From positions 1-64,000 of the forward strand of contig CAJJBZ010000012.1 of the NCBI GenBank assembly GCA_905182535.1: a stretch of DNA of 64,000 bases, given 5' to 3'. This document shows positions 58,776 through 64,000 of this stretch, one piece after another. The stretch's first letter is position 1. The number at the start of each line of letters is the position of its first letter. Made by a program: the position numbers and the translations under genes. The stretch comes from an uncultured Planktomarina sp. (lineage in GTDB: Bacteria > Pseudomonadota > Alphaproteobacteria > Rhodobacterales > Rhodobacteraceae). A model generated the notes under the pieces. It was not told where the DNA came from. It ran no database searches and was given only the letters and a program-made list of their open reading frames with translations.

Positions 58776-59459
58776 ATGGTGGTAGTCGAGCGAAGTGAGG
58801 TGAAATCAACAGTGTCTTGCCCTATCTTGCATACATCTTCCACAGTCTTTCTTGTGGGTGCTGGTCCAGCAACCTCTGCTGTAATCCAAAGTACGGCGGC
58901 GTACGCCGATACTGTGGTTGCCGCGGATGGTGGATTTCAGTCTGCACGAGCTGCTAGCTTAGATGTTGCGCTAGTTGTGGGAGACATGGATTCACAAACG
59001 GATTGGCCTGCGGCGCAGGCTATCGCAAAAATCGATGATCAAGAAACAACAGATTTCGAAAAATGCCTGCGAGTTTGTGCCGCGGATATATTTCTGGGGG
59101 TGGGTTTTTTGGGTGGGCGTCTGGATCATCAACTGGCTGCCTTTTCTGCCTTACTGAAAGAGCCAAGGCCAGTTGTGTTGATCGATGAGGATCAATTGGT
59201 ATTCGTGGTACCCATGCAATTTCAGATGGATTTGGAGGCTAACTCGCCTTTGGGTTTCTATCCAATGCTGCCGGTTCAAGTCACCCTGCAAGGGGTGCAG
59301 TGGCCGCTACAAGATGTCGAAATGCATCCCACAGGTCAAATTGCTACGTCCAATATGTCAAATGGTGAGTTGCTTCATGTTCAGGTCGATGGCCCTGGCT
59401 TGCTGGCTATAATGCCTGCGTGCCATCTATCCAGTGTGTTGGAGGCTCTACGTAATTGA
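58776..59459 (+). CDS. thiN: Thiamine pyrophosphokinase
   Basis: A 227-residue enzyme converting thiamine to thiamine diphosphate. Family motifs: VVAADGGFQSAR, VVGDMDSQTDWP, TTDFEKCLRV and GFLGGRLDHQLAAF. The start is uncertain: the ATG at 58776 has no good ribosome binding site, while GTG codons at 58800 and 58812 follow GTGAGG/GAGGTG. No thiamine riboswitch is seen. It overlaps the convergent EamA gene by twelve bases. Confidence 0.87.
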   Translation: MVVVERSEVKSTVSCPILHTSSTVFLVGAGPATSAVIQSTAAYADTVVAADGGFQSARAASLDVALVVGDMDSQTDWPAAQAIAKIDDQETTDFEKCLRVCAADIFLGVGFLGGRLDHQLAAFSALLKEPRPVVLIDEDQLVFVVPMQFQMDLEANSPLGFYPMLPVQVTLQGVQWPLQDVEMHPTGQIATSNMSNGELLHVQVDGPGLLAIMPACHLSSVLEALRN

Positions 59460-60335
59460 ATTTTTGGAGTAGCGAAGTACCAAAAGTCCTGCGGTGATTG
59501 TGATCACAATGCCCAAGGCAGCAAGCCCATTAGGAAAATCTTTAAAAATGAGCCAACCATAAAGTGTCGCAAACGGGATCTCGAGATATTGTATAGGGGC
59601 CACCGTTGGCGCGGAGGCAAACCGCAGAGCCCAAGTCATCATAAGGTGCGCTAAGGTGCCAAGGATGCCCACACCAAACAGATATAACAGCTCGATATTA
59701 CTGACCGAAACAATGGTTAATATTGGGATTTCCATTGCTTGACCAAAAATGGCAATGGGCAAGAGAATAGCCATCGCGCAAATGCCGTTTGCTGCTTGTA
59801 GGTCAATGGGGTCAATGTACTTGGATATTTTTCTAGTGATGAACATAAACCCTGTGAAGAAAATGGCCACTGCGATGGGCAGGAGTGCTGGCCAACCAAT
59901 CTCAGAAAAGCTAGGCTGAACCACCATCAACGTTCCGACAAAGCCGAGTAGGCAAAGTCCCAAAGCAAGTGGGCTGGCTCGATCACCGGTCAGCCAGCCG
60001 ACCCCTAAGACCAAAAATGGCATTACGTAAGCGATGGCAATGGCGTCGGCCAAAGGTAGGTAGCGCAAGGATAAAAATAAAAAGGTAACTGCTAACAGAA
60101 GTAATGCTGAGCGCAAAATTACTAAACCAACCCGGTCGCCCCTCATCCAAGTGTCTTGGCGTCTGGTCCATAGGCTACGCCGGATCAGTAGCAGTTGGAC
60201 CATGAACCTTGCGATAACTACTTGCAACACAGGAATGCCATCACCTAAGATTTTGGCAAAAGCGTCACTGGCTGGGGCCAGAATGCAAAACCCTATCATC
60301 ATCAATAGCCCTAATCGGGTGTTGTCCTTGGCCAT
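59448..60335 (-). CDS. EamA/DMT-superfamily permease
   Basis: A 295-residue ten-helix exporter with two EamA repeats. MGFLFLSLRYLPLADAIAIAYVMPF-type sequences mark it. ATG at 60335 follows GCAGGG; a TTG five codons earlier is possible. Related to riboflavin/amino-acid exporters but the substrate is unknown. It follows sdaA by 33 bases on the same strand, so a serine-linked role is conceivable but unproven. Confidence 0.82.
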   Translation of the reverse strand: MAKDNTRLGLLMMIGFCILAPASDAFAKILGDGIPVLQVVIARFMVQLLLIRRSLWTRRQDTWMRGDRVGLVILRSALLLLAVTFLFLSLRYLPLADAIAIAYVMPFLVLGVGWLTGDRASPLALGLCLLGFVGTLMVVQPSFSEIGWPALLPIAVAIFFTGFMFITRKISKYIDPIDLQAANGICAMAILLPIAIFGQAMEIPILTIVSVSNIELLYLFGVGILGTLAHLMMTWALRFASAPTVAPIQYLEIPFATLYGWLIFKDFPNGLAALGIVITITAGLLVLRYSKNSIT

Positions 60336-60368
60336 AAGAGCCCTGCTCAAATTATATCCTGTTTCACT

Positions 60369-61742
60369 TCAACAGTTGGGCACATTCACTGCAAGCCCAC
60401 CCAGCGAAGTTTCTTTATATTTGGCATGCATATCTACACCAGTTTGGCGCATTGTTTCAACACAAGCATCTAGTGAAACCAGATGGGTGCCATCCCCTCG
60501 CATGGCCAAGCTTGCGGCGGATACTGCTTTGATACAGCCCAGCCCGTTGCGCTCGATACAGGGCACTTGCACCAAACCTTTGACTGGATCGCAAGTCATT
60601 CCTAGGTGATGCTCCAAAGCAATTTCTGCTGCATTTTCCACTTGCATAGGCGTACCGCCCAAAACTGCACAAAGCCCCGCGGCCGCCATAGCGGCTGCAC
60701 TGCCGACTTCGGCTTGGCATCCGCACTCTGCGCCAGAAATACTAGCGTTGAATTTGATCAACCCGCCAATGGCAGCGGCAGTTAGGATGAATTCTGGAAC
60801 TTTGCGTGGCGTAGCACCGGGTACGTGGTCCAGCCAATATCGAATTGTCGCAGGTACAACCCCGGCTGCACCGTTCGTGGGTGCGGTGACAACTTGACCA
60901 CCGGCCGCGTTTTCTTCGTTCACCGCCATGGCATATACACTCATCCAATCGTTGATGGTATGCGGCGCTGACATGTTCATCCCACGCTCCGCTAGCAGTG
61001 CGTCATAAATTCCTTTGGCACGGCGCTTTACATTCAGGCCACCAGGCAAGATTCCATCACGCTCTAATCCACGATCGATGCAGGCGGTCATTACCTCCCA
61101 AAGCAAAGCCAGCCCCTTTTCTAGCTCTGTCGCACTTCGGCGGCTCAACTCGTTTTCACGTTTGATCTGGGCGATAGATTTGCCGTGCTTGGCGCAGATT
61201 GCTAGTAGCTCATTTGCAGAGTTAAACTCATGGGGATAGGGTCCCAAGTCCCCGGTCGCAGTGCCATTTTCGATATCTTCTGCGGTCACAACGAAACCAC
61301 CGCCTATCGAATAGTAGGTTTGCTGCAAAATTACATCTTCCTGCGCATCGGTGGCCATTAGGACCATGCCATTGGCATGCCCGGGGAGTGCTGGGCCATA
61401 GTCAAATAAAATATCTTGGGTGGGATCCAATCTAAGAATGGGCAGACCCTCAGGATGCACAAACTTATCTTGCTTTATGGCTTGAAGGGCTGCCTCGCCC
61501 TTTACTGCATCGAATGTGGCAGGCAAAAACCCTGCAAGGCCTAGCAGAGTAGCTCGGTCGGTGGCATGTCCAACGCCGGTAAATGCCAGAGAGCCATGTA
61601 GCCGCGCCCGCACTCCTGCTGGCTCAAAGGGGCTATTGCGCAGGAGGTCCAAAAACATCCCTGCCGCAACCATAGGACCCATGGTATGCGAAGAGCTTGG
61701 GCCGATGCCAACTTTGAACATATCGAATACAGACAAAAACAT
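60369..61742 (-). CDS. sdaA: L-serine ammonia-lyase (iron-sulfur, single chain)
   Basis: A 457-residue L-serine dehydratase making pyruvate and ammonia. The beta-like N-terminal domain has VGIGPSSSHTMGPMVAA; the catalytic domain has SGAECGCQAEVGSAAAMAA and MTCDPVKGLVQVPCIERN, carrying the cysteines of the 4Fe-4S cluster, with the third near the C-terminus VNVPNC. Full length for the single-chain form. Confidence 0.94.
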   Translation of the reverse strand: MFLSVFDMFKVGIGPSSSHTMGPMVAAGMFLDLLRNSPFEPAGVRARLHGSLAFTGVGHATDRATLLGLAGFLPATFDAVKGEAALQAIKQDKFVHPEGLPILRLDPTQDILFDYGPALPGHANGMVLMATDAQEDVILQQTYYSIGGGFVVTAEDIENGTATGDLGPYPHEFNSANELLAICAKHGKSIAQIKRENELSRRSATELEKGLALLWEVMTACIDRGLERDGILPGGLNVKRRAKGIYDALLAERGMNMSAPHTINDWMSVYAMAVNEENAAGGQVVTAPTNGAAGVVPATIRYWLDHVPGATPRKVPEFILTAAAIGGLIKFNASISGAECGCQAEVGSAAAMAAAGLCAVLGGTPMQVENAAEIALEHHLGMTCDPVKGLVQVPCIERNGLGCIKAVSAASLAMRGDGTHLVSLDACVETMRQTGVDMHAKYKETSLGGLAVNVPNC

Positions 61743-61920
61743 GAGTGCCTCGCAGGTTTGAATAGACTGCGTTGACCACGGTTGGGGCCACGGTACCAGT
61801 GAAAATACGACCTATTTGCTATAGTCTGCGCCCGGGGCGTTACAAAATTGGTTAAATCAGGCCTCGCGCCCGTTGCCTCGTTCGGTTTATACAGAAAAAA
61901 AATTGGGGGATTCGTATTCA

Positions 61921-62640
61921 ATGTTTGCAGAATTATCATCTGTGGATAAGGCCAAATATGTGGCCGCTAAACGGGCTGTTGAATTTGTTGAAGATGGCAT
62001 GAAATTGGGTTTAGGTACTGGGTCAACGGCAGCCTGGATGGTGCGATGCTTAGCGGAGCGGGTGCATAAGGAAGGCCTACGCATTCAAGGGGTGCCAACT
62101 TCAACCCGTACCGCGGATTTGGCGGGTGAGCTAGGTCTTGAAGTAATCACACTGGATGAAGCGGGCCGTCTAGATATCACCATTGATGGCACTGATGAGT
62201 TTGACGCCAATTTGAGTTTGATTAAAGGTGGCGGTGGGGCTTTGTTGCAGGAAAAAATTGTGGCCTCAGCTAGCGATAAGATGATTGTGATAGCCGATTT
62301 CGATAAGCGCGTAGCTCATTTGGGCCAGTTTCCTTTACCGATTGAGGTGTTAGGTTTTGGTCTAAAGTCATCGCAAAGTCAGATCTCTGAACTTATAGCG
62401 GCACAAGATGTAACCGAATGTAAGATCACCATGCGTATGGCTGGGGGTTCACCTTTTACGACGGATCAAGGTAATTATATCCTCGATTTGCATCTGGGTA
62501 AGATTGGGGACCCTGAAAAATTAGCTGTGGTGCTTAATCAGGTGCCGGGTGTTGTTGAAAATGGATTATTTGTTGATATTTGTGATCTGGTAGTGCTAGG
62601 CGCGAGCGATGGCACAGTTGAAGAGCAATCAAAAAATTAG
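61921..62640 (+). CDS. rpiA: Ribose-5-phosphate isomerase A
   Basis: A 239-residue pentose-phosphate enzyme. Motifs: GLGTGSTAAWMVRC, ITIDGTDEFDANLSLIKGGGGALLQEKIVA with the catalytic acid. ATG at 61921 matches the family start; the frame is open to 61873 but that part looks non-coding. It lies 65 bases before the glutathione-reductase-like gene and may share its transcript. Confidence 0.94.
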   Translation: MFAELSSVDKAKYVAAKRAVEFVEDGMKLGLGTGSTAAWMVRCLAERVHKEGLRIQGVPTSTRTADLAGELGLEVITLDEAGRLDITIDGTDEFDANLSLIKGGGGALLQEKIVASASDKMIVIADFDKRVAHLGQFPLPIEVLGFGLKSSQSQISELIAAQDVTECKITMRMAGGSPFTTDQGNYILDLHLGKIGDPEKLAVVLNQVPGVVENGLFVDICDLVVLGASDGTVEEQSKN

Positions 62641-62705
62641 ATCCAAGAACTCTATTGGATAGTGTTTAAGGTGGCGAGATTTATAAGCGATTTAGGTAGA
62701 TGAAG

Positions 62706-64000
62706 ATGTCTTTTGATTATGATCTTTTTGTGATTGGTGGTGGCTCGGGTGGCGTGCGTGCGGCGCGTGTGGCGGCCGCTGATGCTGGTGCCAAAGTGGG
62801 CATGGCTGAGGAAAGCCGCTACGGCGGCACCTGTGTGATCCGTGGTTGTGTGCCTAAAAAGCTGATGGTCTTCGCCTCCACTTATGCGCCAGAGATGAAG
62901 CAAGCGGCTGCCTATGGGTGGGATATTCGGGCTGGCGGCTTTGACTGGCCATCATTTCGCGTAAACCTTGAGAATGAGCTTGACCGCCTAGAGGGTGTTT
63001 ACCGCAAGTTGTTAAAAAATTCGGGTGTTGAAACTTATGATCTGCGCGCCACTTTGGTTGGTCCGAATAGGGTCTGCTTGGCCGATGGTCGCGAGTTCAC
63101 GGCAAAAATAATTTTGGTCGCCACTGGTGGTTGGCCTTCTGTGCCTAATGTTCAGGGTGCCGAGCATGCGATCACCTCAAATGAGATTTTTCACCTTAAT
63201 GCCTTGCCCAAGAAGATATTGATTGTTGGGGGAGGGTATATTGCCTGCGAGTTTGCAGGCATTCTCAATGGTCTCGGTGTCGATACCCATCTTTGGTATC
63301 GAGGTGCGCAGGTGTTGCGTGGCTTCGATGAAGAAGCGTGTGGTGTGATTGCCGAAGGCATGCATGAGCGTGGCGTTACAATTGTGACCAAGACTAATGT
63401 TGCCAAGATTGATAAGGTTTTGGATGGTGTTCAAGTAACTGATGTTAAGGATGCTATTCATGATTTCGACCTAGTGATGTATGCTACAGGACGCGCGCCG
63501 AATAGCACCGCGCTTGGGCTTGAGGCGCTGGGAGTTGGGTTAGACAGGTTGGGTGCTGTGGAGGTAGACAGGTTTTCCCAAACTGCGGTACCATCGATCT
63601 ATGCAATTGGTGATGTAACCAACCGGGTAAACCTAACACCTGTGGCTATTCGCGAGGGTATGGCTTTTGTTGAAACCGCGCTAAAAGGCAATGCGACTTC
63701 GGTAGATCATTCTTTGATCCCCTCGGCCGTGTTCACCCAGCCCGAATATGGTGTGATTGGACTTAGTGAAGAAGACGCTCGGGCTCAGGAGTCGATTGAG
63801 GTTTATGCAACAACCTTTCGTCCAATGAACACGGCTTTCATTAATGATCCGAATCAGGTTTTGATGAAATTGATAGTGAGTAAGACGAATCGTAAGGTAT
63901 TGGGTTGCCATATCGTCGCGGATGGTGCTGGGGAAATGATCCAAATGGCAGGCATCGCTGTGAAAATGGGGGCTACAAAAGAGGATTTTGATAGGGTGTG
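62706..64000 (+). CDS. gor: Glutathione-disulfide reductase, 3' end outside the window
   Basis: Flavoprotein disulfide reductase; 431 complete codons are visible and the family has about 450. FAD motif DLFVIGGGSGGVRAARVAA, redox-active cysteines in YGGTCVIRGCVPKKLM, NADPH motif ILIVGGGYIACEFAGILNGLG and a second FAD motif YAIGDVTNRVNLTPVA. The dimerisation domain begins PSAVFTQPEYGVIGLSEE. ATG at 62706 (MSFDYDLF) is preferred over an in-frame ATG two codons earlier. The CVIRGC spacing and lack of the mercury site indicate glutathione reductase. Confidence 0.93.
   Translation, partial: MSFDYDLFVIGGGSGGVRAARVAAADAGAKVGMAEESRYGGTCVIRGCVPKKLMVFASTYAPEMKQAAAYGWDIRAGGFDWPSFRVNLENELDRLEGVYRKLLKNSGVETYDLRATLVGPNRVCLADGREFTAKIILVATGGWPSVPNVQGAEHAITSNEIFHLNALPKKILIVGGGYIACEFAGILNGLGVDTHLWYRGAQVLRGFDEEACGVIAEGMHERGVTIVTKTNVAKIDKVLDGVQVTDVKDAIHDFDLVMYATGRAPNSTALGLEALGVGLDRLGAVEVDRFSQTAVPSIYAIGDVTNRVNLTPVAIREGMAFVETALKGNATSVDHSLIPSAVFTQPEYGVIGLSEEDARAQESIEVYATTFRPMNTAFINDPNQVLMKLIVSKTNRKVLGCHIVADGAGEMIQMAGIAVKMGATKEDFDRV

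Overview
The window looks like a chromosomal segment of a marine alphaproteobacterium of the family Rhodobacteraceae (Roseobacter group). The evidence is gene content and order: an NDUFS4-like complex I accessory subunit, the pccR/pccB/pccA/methylmalonyl-CoA mutase block with a DUF4174 gene inside it, hdaA beside an AI-2E permease, short alpha-type ProS next to lolC/lolD, sdhE behind an XRE regulator, gloA beside DUF1194, PhaR, DUF2842 after purA, and a polyamine/gamma-glutamyl cluster. G+C looks close to one half by eye. I saw no rRNA, tRNA, IS element, prophage or CRISPR array.

Layout. 0-6.4 kb: NDUFS4-like subunit, a TRAP transporter (dctPQM), and an EamA exporter overlapping a betaine-aldehyde dehydrogenase. 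6.5-16.2 kb: propionyl-CoA assimilation, with the short-chain-fatty-acyl regulator PccR, a Bcr/CflA exporter diverging from pccB, pccA and methylmalonyl-CoA mutase. 16.2-23.2 kb: VOC and TerB-DnaJ proteins, Ppx/Ppk polyphosphate enzymes, HdaA and a PerM/AI-2E permease. 23.3-30.2 kb: proS, lolC, lolD, an Ldh2-type dehydrogenase, a DMT protein and parE. 30.4-42.4 kb: MATE exporter, aspartate aminotransferase, XRE regulator-sdhE, DUF1194, gloA, thyX, cspA, an ArsC-like protein, thrS, two alpha/beta hydrolases, a YCII remnant and rsgA. 42.7-54 kb: phaR, then a long minus-strand cluster with a polar-amino-acid ABC transporter, two glutamine-synthetase-like ligases, a class-I glutamine amidotransferase, a PuuB-like oxidase and a class-III aminotransferase, probably for amine or polyamine catabolism. 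54-64 kb: pyrG, secG, purA, thiamine pyrophosphokinase, EamA, sdaA, rpiA and a glutathione-reductase-like gene cut by the window end.

The most striking signal is not a new system. It is a set of seven genes between about 9.1 and 40.5 kb that are interrupted by tiny indels although the sequence on both sides stays conserved: the Bcr exporter, pccA, mcm, proS, Ldh2, an ABHD10-like hydrolase and a YCII protein. The 23 kb to the right show none. One of them (proS) is normally essential, so assembly error must be weighed against early genome decay. Two of them belong to the same propionyl-CoA pathway. I did not find a convincing previously undescribed system; the amine-catabolism cluster and a few orphan small ORFs are the best leads.
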